Source: Candidatus Zixiibacteriota bacterium (GTDB lineage Bacteria; Zixibacteria; MSB-5A5; GN15; PGXB01). Taken from it: a stretch of 64,000 nt of DNA. The DNA lies in the NCBI GenBank assembly GCA_016933695.1, contig JAFGAL010000010.1, positions 248,001 to 312,000 of the forward strand, in the 5' to 3' direction. Positions 56,801 to 64,000 of this stretch are shown piece after piece; position 1 is the stretch's first letter; each line of letters opens with the position of its first letter. The notes below the pieces were generated by a model. The model was given only the letters and a program-made list of their open reading frames with translations, was not told the origin of the DNA and searched no databases. The position numbers and the translations under genes were made by a program.

Positions 56801-59800
56801 CGGTCGGCAGATGTCCGCCGGTCCGCACAGGAATACCGCGGTATCGGCCGGACAGGTCAGTTCCGGCGTCTCACCGAAAACCGCCTCAACCTCGACAGTG
56901 CAGGTATCGCTTCCGCACGGTCCGTCGGCAATAACCTCGATCGCATACCAACCGGCCGTATCAATGTTCACGCACAATTGGCCGTTGGCGTACGTTCCGT
57001 ACGATGTCGTGACCTGCGCCTCTGCCGGAGTGACTTCCAGCGGGATGCAATACTGAAATGATTCGCAGGTAAAAACATTGAAGGGATCGATCGGGCAGAC
57101 AATCTCCGCCGCCGGGCCGGTGGTCACCGTCACCAGCGTGGTATCCGCACTCATCTCTCCGCAGGTGTCAACGGCAGCCAACGTAATGGTATACACCCCC
57201 ACCGAATCAGGCGTGAAACAAATCTTGCCGTCCTGGGGATAGTATCCGCCGATATTCGGCATCACCACTTCCAGATTATCGTCGACATCATCAACGGTCA
57301 CAGGAACGCAAATTTCTTCAAAATCACACTGGAAAACCTCAAAATCATCGGCCATCGTTACTGTCGGCGGGGTGTTCATGATGACGGTAACAACCGTCGT
57401 GTCCGCCGCCACCTCTCCGCAATAATCCGTTGCAGTGGTTATCAATTGATATATCCCCGCCGCTTCGGCCAGGAAACAGACCGTATCGCTTTCATAGACA
57501 CCGTTCATGGAAACGGTGATCGTTTCGATGTTGTCATCGCTGTCGTCAATCGACACCGGGAAACAAATCTCCGTCGGTTCACAAATCGTTACGGCCTTGT
57601 CCGGTGCGGAAACCACTACCGGGATGGCGTTAAGGGAAATGTGAATATTCACCGTATCGGCCGACATCTCATTGCATAAATCAAACGCCTCAACAATAAA
57701 CAGGAAATTGCCGGTATCGGAAGGCGTGAAACACACCTGTCCGGTTTGTGCGTTGTAGGTTCCGGTCGGCAGAACAATCACGCGGGCCAGGTTGTTGTCG
57801 GTAATCTCCACATCAAAACAGACTTCCGTCAACTCACACAACATCAGATCCTGGTCGGGCCCCGCATCCACGACCGGCGGAGTATTCATGACCACCGTCA
57901 CCAATGTCGTATCGGTATGATAGGCGCCGCATTCGTCTATGGCACGCACCAACACCGGGTATACCCCTGGTCCCTCGACATGATAAAACACCCTGCCAAG
58001 AAAAGCGCTGTAGGTGCCGCCATTCGTGACAATGATAGTGTCGATATTGTAATCGATATCGCTGACGGCCACGGAAACGGCAATCCATTCCGGATCACAC
58101 AGTTCCACCAGCGTATCCGGTTGCATGATAACCAGCGGGCGGGAGTTCATTGTCACGTCTACCGTAAACATACAGCTGTCGATACTGCATTCACCTTCGG
58201 CAACGACTTTCAAATCTTTTTCAACCGAACAGTTGGTATAAAAACACACTGTCCCGTTCTCGGCGTTATACCAGGCCGACGGCGGCGACACGGTCACCGT
58301 AGCCGTTTGCGGTACACCTTCGACATCAAAACACAGCGTATCCGGTTCACAGATAAAGACCGATGTATCGCCGGGGCAGACGAGATCAAGGGTTTCGCCG
58401 ATGGTGACCACAAATGTCAGCTGGCAGTTGTCTGTTCCACACTCGGCTTCCGCCGTCACGTCAAAAACATATGTTCCCGACGTATCCGCATGGAAACAGA
58501 CTTCGCCGTTTATATAGGAGGCCGTAATTAATTGATTTGTGATGTCCACGGCCGCATCGAAGGGCGTGATCGCCAGCGGATAGCAAATCTGTCCTGATCC
58601 GCACATATCCGAGTAAATGGGATCGCCCGGGCAGTCTATCGCCGCGGTTTCGCCGAATGCAACCGTTACGGCTACGGTGTCCACCGCCGATGTGTAGCAG
58701 GAATCGGTAATCGTAATCTCAAAGCGGTATTCACCGGTACCTTGGGGTGTAAAACAAATCGTGCTGTTGATCGCATCGAAATACCCTGAGGGATTCACCG
58801 ACACGATCTGGATATTCCCCTCCGCGTCGCCGATTTCAATCGGAAAACAAATTTCTTCCGGCTCGCAGAGCAGTTCGGTGAAATCATCCGGCACTGCCAG
58901 TGTCGGCGGCGTGTTTTCCACGACGGTAATCACAACGGTATCGGCGGCCTCGGCATTGCATGCATCGACGGCCGAGATAATAAATTCGTATTCACCGGCC
59001 TCGGTCGGAGTGAAACAGACATATCTGCCGGACAATGTGCCGTTTCCGATCAGACTGGTGTCAACCACATTCATATCGATATCGGATACCGTAATCGGGA
59101 AACAGATATCCGTCAATTCACATAGAAAGACCGTGCTGTCTTCCGCGGTCACCACCGGGGGCGCGTTCATGGTCACGTTCGCCAGAAACTGACAGCTGTC
59201 GCGTCCGCATTCGTTTGCGACGATAATCGTGAACAGCTCCGACATGGTCGCGTCGGCCTCGAAACACACCGTTCCTGCCTGAACATCATACCAGGCGGTC
59301 GACGGCGTCACTGTGATTGTCGCATCCTGCGGGATTCCGCCCACCGGGACACACACCGTTTCCGGCGCGCACAAGAAGAGGATCGTATCGTTCGGGCAGG
59401 AAAGCTCCACGCCGTCCTGAAGAATAACCGTGATGATGACGGTATCTCTCGGCACCGGCGGGCAGGCCGTGCACTTGTCGTACTCGTCGCGGCGACACGG
59501 ATCGGTCACTTCGTAAATGAACATATAATCGGCCGAGTCGACATCGGCAGGCATAAAGCAGGTCTGCCCCTGCGTATTCGATGTCTGGGAAAACATTCCC
59601 GGTCCTTCGATCATGGTAATGACCAGGGAATCGCCTTCGAGATCGCCCGCGGTGACATCAAAGCAAATTGTCTCCGGCGGACGACACCGAATGTACTTGT
59701 CGGTAAATCCGTTTATAAACGGCATCGTATTGGTTTGCACCGTGACACAGATCGATGCCGTGTCCGCTCCGCATATGTCGGCGGCGACAATATCGAAGCA

Positions 59801-60562
59801 ATACACCCCGGAACTGTCGGCGACAAAGGCCAGCTCGCCGGTTTGCGGATCAATACCGCCGTACGATGACAACAGGCTGAACTCGATCACATCACCTTCG
59901 GCATCTTCGGCAACAATGTCATACGACAAAACCTGACCGGTCCAGCACTTGAACATGGTCGTATCGCCGCTGATAACCTGCGGCGGTTCGTTGACAAATA
60001 CCACGTAGGTTTTCATCGCCCGAGTGGTATCACCGGCGTCATCGTGCACCTGGAAAGTGACAGCAAATGATCCCGCCGACGTCGGCAGGAACTCGTAGTA
60101 ACCGGTAACCGGCGACAGTGACGGGGTCGAGGAAAACGATCCGGGACCGGTGATCATCGTGAGGGTGAGAGTCTGATCGGTATTGGGATCGACCGCGATA
60201 ATCGTATCGGAAATGGTTTCACCGAGACAAAGCGCCATCGTATCGACATCCGTGAAGGGATCGAAATACGGCGGCTGGTTCGGCGGGCAGTTCGGATCCG
60301 TTGCCAGCAATTGGCGATCCGAACCGCTTTCCGGCAATGGAGTGTCAGGAGGGATCAACACTCCTTCGGCATTTGTCTTGGCCTGCGCGTCGGATTCGGA
60401 TGGTGTTTCCGAATCACCCGCGCCGGATGAGGTCTCCCCGGCAGGAGACAAATATGGTTGTTGCGGGTATGCTGAACTATGGGCATTGGCGGTGATCGGT
60501 ACTAAAAACAAAATGAGGGCAAGTGATAGGGCGGTCCCTATGAATAGCTTTAACCCACGCAT
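53840..60562 (-). CDS. Giant secreted Ig-repeat protein with cohesin-like, dockerin-like and C-terminal sorting modules
   Basis: 2240 residues. Signal peptide (about 1-27), Ser/Asp-rich linker (about 30-85), and about 19 Ig/cadherin-like repeats of 80-95 residues (about 90-1735). These fall into two types: one begins NxPP with CxxxEICFPVTIxD, the other begins GET/CP and ends CGxDTC. A cohesin-like domain follows (about 1740-1890, EIAGFDLLLSYDPATLTF), then a dockerin-like pair (about 1950-2020, GDVNLNG and SDVNADG). The protein ends with a FlgD-like sorting domain (about 2147-2240, QNYPNPFNPSTSF). Likely exported and anchored or released at the surface; adhesion or scaffolding is an inference. 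TGGAGG ribosome site; terminator downstream. Confidence 0.85.
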   Translation of the reverse strand: MRGLKLFIGTALSLALILFLVPITANAHSSAYPQQPYLSPAGETSSGAGDSETPSESDAQAKTNAEGVLIPPDTPLPESGSDRQLLATDPNCPPNQPPYFDPFTDVDTMALCLGETISDTIIAVDPNTDQTLTLTMITGPGSFSSTPSLSPVTGYYEFLPTSAGSFAVTFQVHDDAGDTTRAMKTYVVFVNEPPQVISGDTTMFKCWTGQVLSYDIVAEDAEGDVIEFSLLSSYGGIDPQTGELAFVADSSGVYCFDIVAADICGADTASICVTVQTNTMPFINGFTDKYIRCRPPETICFDVTAGDLEGDSLVITMIEGPGMFSQTSNTQGQTCFMPADVDSADYMFIYEVTDPCRRDEYDKCTACPPVPRDTVIITVILQDGVELSCPNDTILFLCAPETVCVPVGGIPQDATITVTPSTAWYDVQAGTVCFEADATMSELFTIIVANECGRDSCQFLANVTMNAPPVVTAEDSTVFLCELTDICFPITVSDIDMNVVDTSLIGNGTLSGRYVCFTPTEAGEYEFIISAVDACNAEAADTVVITVVENTPPTLAVPDDFTELLCEPEEICFPIEIGDAEGNIQIVSVNPSGYFDAINSTICFTPQGTGEYRFEITITDSCYTSAVDTVAVTVAFGETAAIDCPGDPIYSDMCGSGQICYPLAITPFDAAVDITNQLITASYINGEVCFHADTSGTYVFDVTAEAECGTDNCQLTFVVTIGETLDLVCPGDTSVFICEPDTLCFDVEGVPQTATVTVSPPSAWYNAENGTVCFYTNCSVEKDLKVVAEGECSIDSCMFTVDVTMNSRPLVIMQPDTLVELCDPEWIAVSVAVSDIDYNIDTIIVTNGGTYSAFLGRVFYHVEGPGVYPVLVRAIDECGAYHTDTTLVTVVMNTPPVVDAGPDQDLMLCELTEVCFDVEITDNNLARVIVLPTGTYNAQTGQVCFTPSDTGNFLFIVEAFDLCNEMSADTVNIHISLNAIPVVVSAPDKAVTICEPTEICFPVSIDDSDDNIETITVSMNGVYESDTVCFLAEAAGIYQLITTATDYCGEVAADTTVVTVIMNTPPTVTMADDFEVFQCDFEEICVPVTVDDVDDNLEVVMPNIGGYYPQDGKICFTPDSVGVYTITLAAVDTCGEMSADTTLVTVTTGPAAEIVCPIDPFNVFTCESFQYCIPLEVTPAEAQVTTSYGTYANGQLCVNIDTAGWYAIEVIADGPCGSDTCTVEVEAVFGETPELTCPADTAVFLCGPADICRPLAVDPASATVTISPIGVYNEGAVCFTADTAGHYVLTAIAEDACGADTCALIVDVTFNSAPTVIAGPDTSYFQCVYEEICRPVTIGDVDHNIDSVRVTPLGSYHENDSTVCFTPPGEGTYCLVVTAYDACEETAADTVCITVTTGVYATIDCPEPTERHLCTAETICVPLTIEPATATVTVSYGSYDDGQLCFLADTAGTYAVRVIATESCGADTCDVVVNMVFDDEADIVCPELPVTSTLCGPDSISVPLVITPGTATVTVSPVGRYDFARHVIRLYADTSGTYELTVIADAPCGSDTCVVTVDVLIIGVPKVTCPGDFDTLVCLPEISEICFPVTIEGEEYTVAVQPNGEFSGNMACIPIDGPGVYATRVIATSICGADTCEFELTIIENHAPVLTVPDEVLIPWCDGDEGEICIDGIFASDFEGDALTFTQTCGVGTFNLMTADSGVLCFEPGAHDTTYHFCISVDDGCQTVEDTFQVTLYPSAVCSLCVVASIETDSCFNVGTRVPVYVKAQTNDEIAGFDLLLSYDPATLTFYSAVPGEPIDGWEYFTYRIGENACMGCSEGSIHLVGIADINNGGNHPPQEQLLPQGTLVKLIMQISNDQTLGGMYLPIGFQWMKCSDNSFSDPDGNNLYVDLRIYNSFGYMEWDEYDEVHFPESERPYGVGAPDSCLVGDKITPIRCVEFYDGGVCVKHPDSIDARGDVNLNGIAYEIADAVVFTNYFVYGYAAFVVSVPGQIAASDVNADGYALSIADLVYLIRVIIGDAQPYPKIVPSDALVGVNAACSNGTMDVQISSHYDIGACWLVFEYDGVQPLTPEALQFPSGMEMKYAISDNAVKVLVYGGMEKDVKFLPGSHDLISIPFTGDGELRLVHSEFATYAGMALNSTSGGSVLPVDFGVSQNYPNPFNPSTSFDLTLPSAGSWQITIINVAGQEVHRLCGEAGPGTVTTSWNGCDDQGRPVASGVYLYKVEFGDQVQTKKMIMLK

Positions 60563-60587
60563 TATTCCTCCAAAGATATAAGTAATA

Positions 60588-60646
60588 ACGTCGTTAACGA
60601 ATCAGAACATCATGAACAAAGTGTATGACATCCCCCTTAACGACGT
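60588..60646. promoter_or_regulatory. 10-bp inverted repeat upstream of the giant repeat-protein gene
   Basis: ACGTCGTTAA at 60588-60597 and its exact reverse complement at 60637-60646, 39 bp apart, 26 bp before the start codon at 60562. The first arm also overlaps the 10-bp palindrome TCGTTAACGA (60591-60600). Operator role is inferred from symmetry only. Confidence 0.4.
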
Positions 60647-60683
60647 GAAATAAATCTCGTAGACATTTCTATTACTTGCTTTG

Positions 60684-60699
60684 CTCAAGAATTCTTGAG
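60684..60699. promoter_or_regulatory. Perfect 16-bp palindrome (operator candidate)
   Basis: CTCAAGAATTCTTGAG, about 120 bp upstream of the repeat-protein start. Eight-base arms with no gap fit a dimeric regulator site. Confidence 0.35.
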
Positions 60700-61322
60700 A
60701 CGATAAAGCCTTTATGCCAGTATAGCAGTGCGGTATATAAACGTAATCAATAGCCATTTCAATATACCCCGTAATAACCGTATGTCAAGTGATATTTACT
60801 CCTGACATTAACTACAATCTCTTACTGCGCAATCAATTAGATTCCTAACCTCGCGCTCGTACTCGCCTAACACTATTTCCCGTATCACCTGGCCTGTACC
60901 CTCGATATCATGAAGGCCCTTGACGCGATCTCTTATCACGCAATTACCTTGCCCTCTATGCCGAATGTCTTCTATAATGTCAAAATCAATCAATATAATA
61001 AATCCCTTTCCTTTCGCCCGTCCCCAGACAAACGTTACTTATTGCCCGGCTTGATATTATAAAATGCCTCCGCCTGCTGTCAGTATAGCCGACCAAGCTT
61101 TCATTTTGGTAATGCTTTTCTTTATTATTGAAAGGAATCGCTTCTTCGTGCAACAAATATGCAGGTAAGTGCACAGACGTCAAAGTATTTTTAAACGGAA
61201 GGGCCGATGGACTCGTCTGACTGATAATTGGGCGTGTAATAGGGACTAATCATGATTATTTTTGTACAAAGACCGTATTCGTTCTTGGGAACTTGCACCA
61301 GACCGGTGTGTGCGGGGATCAT

Positions 61323-64000
61323 ATGAAACGACGCCATCTTTTATGCTTAATCGGCGCGATGAATCTTCTTGCCGCTCCCCTCACAATAGGCATTTCACCT
61401 TCAATGCCCATGGGCAGAGGCCCCACCTCCCTCGCCGCCTCGGCTACCGAAGACCCCGTCGAATGGCCGCAGATGATCGGCGTTCATGCCATCGGTAATG
61501 TTGGTATGACCGTAACCGGTCATGGCACATACGGGACCAGTATTTTCAACTACGGCATTACCGATCCCGAGACCGGCACCGCGGCGCCATCATTCAGATT
61601 TCCAAGAGGGAGCAGTTGCAACTATCTTTGGGGAGCCGCCTTGTGGATCGGCGGGATTATCAATGGCGACACACTGGTTTCATTGGCTTTCGACGGTATG
61701 TACATTGGAGGTGGGGATTTCCGACCTCCCGACCCCAATGGCTCGGTAACATTGGTCGGCGGTCCCGCCGACAAGCAGTTGGTGGCCATGTATTCCGACA
61801 CCATCTATAGGTATACCAATCCGGATTCGTCACATATGCGATGTCTGGAGGTTACCGAGCGAAGTTGCAGTTGGGCGTACGCGCCTTATGACGATTTCGT
61901 TATTATCGATGCGTATTTGAAAAATGTCGGTGATCATCTGATTGAACAGATGTATGTCGGGATGTACTTCGATGCCGACGTCGACAATTTTGACGGTTCC
62001 TCGGGATCCCTGGGCTATGACGACGATTTGGTCGGTTATCTGGATGAGTATGGTATTCCCTACATATGCGACAATGACGGCGATCCGAATGAAAACGGCG
62101 AATGGCATGAAGATGACATCCGCGGCGTCATCGGCATGACATTGATCCATTCCGATCCGCACGCCGCTGACACCAACTTTAACTGGTGGATGGGAGGAAA
62201 TAGTCTCGGCTTTAACTGGGGGCCGCAATCCGTGGGTTACCCGCCGAACCCTGTGCATTATTTCAATGACAGCTCACTGGGAAATCCGACAAGCGACATT
62301 GACAAGTATTATATGCTGGCTCATGACGAAACCGATTACGACATGGGCGATGCCGCAGTCATCGGAGAAGAAGACGGCTGGATGGATCTTCCATTTGAAG
62401 GCCTGGCCAGTATCCTTGGAATGGATGCCCGTTTCGTATACTCTTTCGGTCCCTATGATGTTCAGCCCGGCGACTCGATTCATATTGTCTATGCCATTAT
62501 TGGCGGCGAAAACGTGCATCAAAATCCCGCGAATTTCGCTGATAATTTCGACATATATGAACCCGACCCGTATTATGCCGAACTGGATTTCAGCGACCTG
62601 ATTGCCAATGTCGATGCAGCCAGACTGCTGTACCAATCCGGATATGCTCTCGCCCTGCAAATGGGACCGGTCCAGGGCGTTTCACTGCAATCGACCGACG
62701 AAAGCACCGCAGCCATATCATGGCTGGAACGTCAACACGCCGACATTGTCGGCTACAACGTGTATATCAAACCGGTGCCGGAAGACCAGATTCTCTTTCG
62801 GGAAGTCGTCATCGGTGAGCGCGATACCAGCGACATGGAGTTGTTGACAATCGGCGGTCCGATTACCGGCACCGAGTATGTTATCGCCGGACTTGAGGAC
62901 GGCGTTACGTATTTCGTATCGGTTTCATCGGCCACGTTTTTCTCGGAAGGCGCCAAATCGCGCCCCGTGTATTTTACCTGTGGCGAGCCGGCGGCTCCCG
63001 ATGTTAATCCGGAACCGCATTATGTCGCCGCGACAAACGATGTCACCATCGACTGGAGTCCATCGGCAAGCCAGGACATTTCGCATTACAACATATATCG
63101 TTTTGACGGGCGTTTCGCATATTCTCAGCGTTATGTTCCGCGGATCTCGATCGACATTCGCATTGAGGGTCGACCAATACACGATTCCATGCTGGTAATC
63201 GACGGCCTCGACACGACCCGGTATTTCTTTTATCACATGGAGCCATATGCCCAGACGGCCGCCACCGATACCGCCTTTACTGATTTTCTCCGCAACGAGG
63301 AAGTTTTTTATATTATCACGGCGGTCGACGATTCCGGTCAGGAATCCGATACCTCACACACATATCACGTATACGCTTACAACGAACCGACCAAAGATGT
63401 ACTGGTCATCCTGGAAAACGCCTACGGGACAGCCAACATCGAAAAGATGGACTCGGTTATTGCCTTTTACAATCAGGCCCTGACGGATTATGATTATGAT
63501 TATTTCATTCTCAGCGACTCGACCCGTGACAGCATTTGCCCCGGAGGGGTGTGTTTCCATCCCTGTCCGGATTCCACCTGCTTCGGCTGGACAAGCCTGT
63601 TTCCCTATCGCAACATCATTATCGATGAGAACATCTTAAAGCCGATGAATGAACGGTACGATTTCCTGGTGCCGTTCGATGACATTCTGCGTGATTATGT
63701 CAAAACCGGCGGCAATCTCTTATATTTCGGAGGGATGCAGGGTGAGATGTTGACCTACGACTTCAAGCATCTTGACCGGCAATACGGAGAGGGCGACTTC
63801 CCTCATGACATTCTCGGATTGGATTCCATCTCGGTTTCCGGGCTTGGATTGTATATTTGGCAGGTGTTGGACGATGCCGATACCATTGGCGGTTTAATTC
63901 ACGCCGAGTCACAACAAATCGGGGTTCCTGACCTGCATATCGACACCACCTTTTACTGGTGGAACAGCCCGGTCAAACAGATACAGTTCTGGTTTTACTC
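61323..64000 (+). CDS. Large secreted protein with two fibronectin III-like domains, 5' part
   Basis: 892 codons from the ATG at 61323 to the window edge; the C-terminus is not seen. A leader (about 1-25) is followed by a long N-terminal domain with Asp-rich loops (DADVDNFDG, DNDGDPNENGEW) that may bind calcium. FN3-like domains lie at about 455-545 and 550-685 (IVGYNVYIKP; ISHYNIYRFDG). Next is a Rossmann-like segment beginning KDVLVILENAYG (about 690-800). Such proteins in FCB genomes often end in the same FlgD-like sorting domain as the neighbour; that part is outside. The site GGGGATC precedes the start. Function unknown. Confidence 0.75.
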   Translation, partial: MKRRHLLCLIGAMNLLAAPLTIGISPSMPMGRGPTSLAASATEDPVEWPQMIGVHAIGNVGMTVTGHGTYGTSIFNYGITDPETGTAAPSFRFPRGSSCNYLWGAALWIGGIINGDTLVSLAFDGMYIGGGDFRPPDPNGSVTLVGGPADKQLVAMYSDTIYRYTNPDSSHMRCLEVTERSCSWAYAPYDDFVIIDAYLKNVGDHLIEQMYVGMYFDADVDNFDGSSGSLGYDDDLVGYLDEYGIPYICDNDGDPNENGEWHEDDIRGVIGMTLIHSDPHAADTNFNWWMGGNSLGFNWGPQSVGYPPNPVHYFNDSSLGNPTSDIDKYYMLAHDETDYDMGDAAVIGEEDGWMDLPFEGLASILGMDARFVYSFGPYDVQPGDSIHIVYAIIGGENVHQNPANFADNFDIYEPDPYYAELDFSDLIANVDAARLLYQSGYALALQMGPVQGVSLQSTDESTAAISWLERQHADIVGYNVYIKPVPEDQILFREVVIGERDTSDMELLTIGGPITGTEYVIAGLEDGVTYFVSVSSATFFSEGAKSRPVYFTCGEPAAPDVNPEPHYVAATNDVTIDWSPSASQDISHYNIYRFDGRFAYSQRYVPRISIDIRIEGRPIHDSMLVIDGLDTTRYFFYHMEPYAQTAATDTAFTDFLRNEEVFYIITAVDDSGQESDTSHTYHVYAYNEPTKDVLVILENAYGTANIEKMDSVIAFYNQALTDYDYDYFILSDSTRDSICPGGVCFHPCPDSTCFGWTSLFPYRNIIIDENILKPMNERYDFLVPFDDILRDYVKTGGNLLYFGGMQGEMLTYDFKHLDRQYGEGDFPHDILGLDSISVSGLGLYIWQVLDDADTIGGLIHAESQQIGVPDLHIDTTFYWWNSPVKQIQFWFY

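Larger units (their letters stand above)
60563..61322. other. 760-bp AT-rich intergenic region between two large secreted-protein genes
   Basis: Divergent regulatory stretch. It holds an inverted repeat ACGTCGTTAA (60588-60597) and TTAACGACGT (60637-60646), a perfect 16-bp palindrome at 60684-60699, and a 12-bp palindrome TAATCATGATTA at 61247-61258. Two small overlapping minus-strand frames (61183-60986 and 60993-60808) read together as about 125 codons. They show no recognised domain, have rare-looking codons (AGA, ATA, CTA), and may be gene debris. No RNA gene seen. Confidence 0.6.

Noticed and set aside
53840..60562. CRISPR-like periodicity in the giant gene
   Set aside because: The period is about 250 bp, sequence is divergent at DNA level, and the frame is open; these are protein repeats.
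61290..61316. GGAACT-type ECF promoter before the large secreted protein
   Set aside because: The GGAACT is followed at 16 bp by a GC-rich stretch that does not resemble the -10 boxes at the two better sites.

Overview
The window is about 53% GC, gene dense, and looks like a chromosomal contig of a Gram-negative member of the FCB group. Candidatus Zixibacteria or a close relative is my best guess. The basis is an Omp85/TamB pair, AsmA, beta-barrel proteins, a very large secreted Ig-repeat protein carrying cohesin-like and dockerin-like modules, and a C-terminal FlgD-like sorting domain with the YPNPFNPST motif. TGA is a normal stop codon here (cysE, truB, ftsY, yjbQ). TTG and GTG starts are common.

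Region 1 (1-15591, minus strand) is a classic translation and RNA-metabolism superoperon. Reading with transcription it runs proS, then a promoter, rimP-nusA-infB-DUF503-rbfA-nrnA-truB-ribF-rpsO-pnp, an M16 peptidase, a polysaccharide deacetylase, and a 5' fragment of leuS cut by the window edge. Region 2 (15713-21870, minus) holds cysE, an AsmA-family protein, a UPF0173 hydrolase, and the mnmA/cysteine desulfurase pair for tRNA thiolation.

Region 3 (21976-30547, minus) is a tightly overlapping envelope operon. It encodes an ECF sigma factor, a zinc-type anti-sigma factor, an HtrA-like protein that has lost all three catalytic residues, a carboxymuconolactone-decarboxylase-like protein, TamB, and an Omp85 protein. 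A candidate ECF promoter (GGAACC, 16-bp spacer) precedes the sigma gene, and a similar element precedes ccdA.

Region 4 (30622-45704) is mixed: a DUF401 permease and a class IV aminotransferase transcribed divergently from apparently leaderless promoters, three envelope proteins (33019-35784), a creatininase plus DUF2064-like pair, ccdA, a pseudo-receiver protein, a rhomboid protease, and a redox cluster trxA / CoA-binding protein / small membrane protein. The small membrane gene (40471-40656) is read through an in-frame TGA followed by a SECIS-like hairpin. It is my best candidate for a previously unannotated selenoprotein. A 1392-residue double CoA-activase/dehydratase fusion closes the region.

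Region 5 (45832-53776, plus) encodes dtd, maf, a RodZ-like protein, a GT9-like protein, smc, ftsY, yjbQ and rlmH. Region 6 (53840-64000) holds the 2240-residue repeat protein (minus, with a terminator), a 760-bp AT-rich intergenic stretch containing palindromes, and the 5' part of another large secreted protein (plus). No rRNA, tRNA, CRISPR array or intact insertion sequence was seen.
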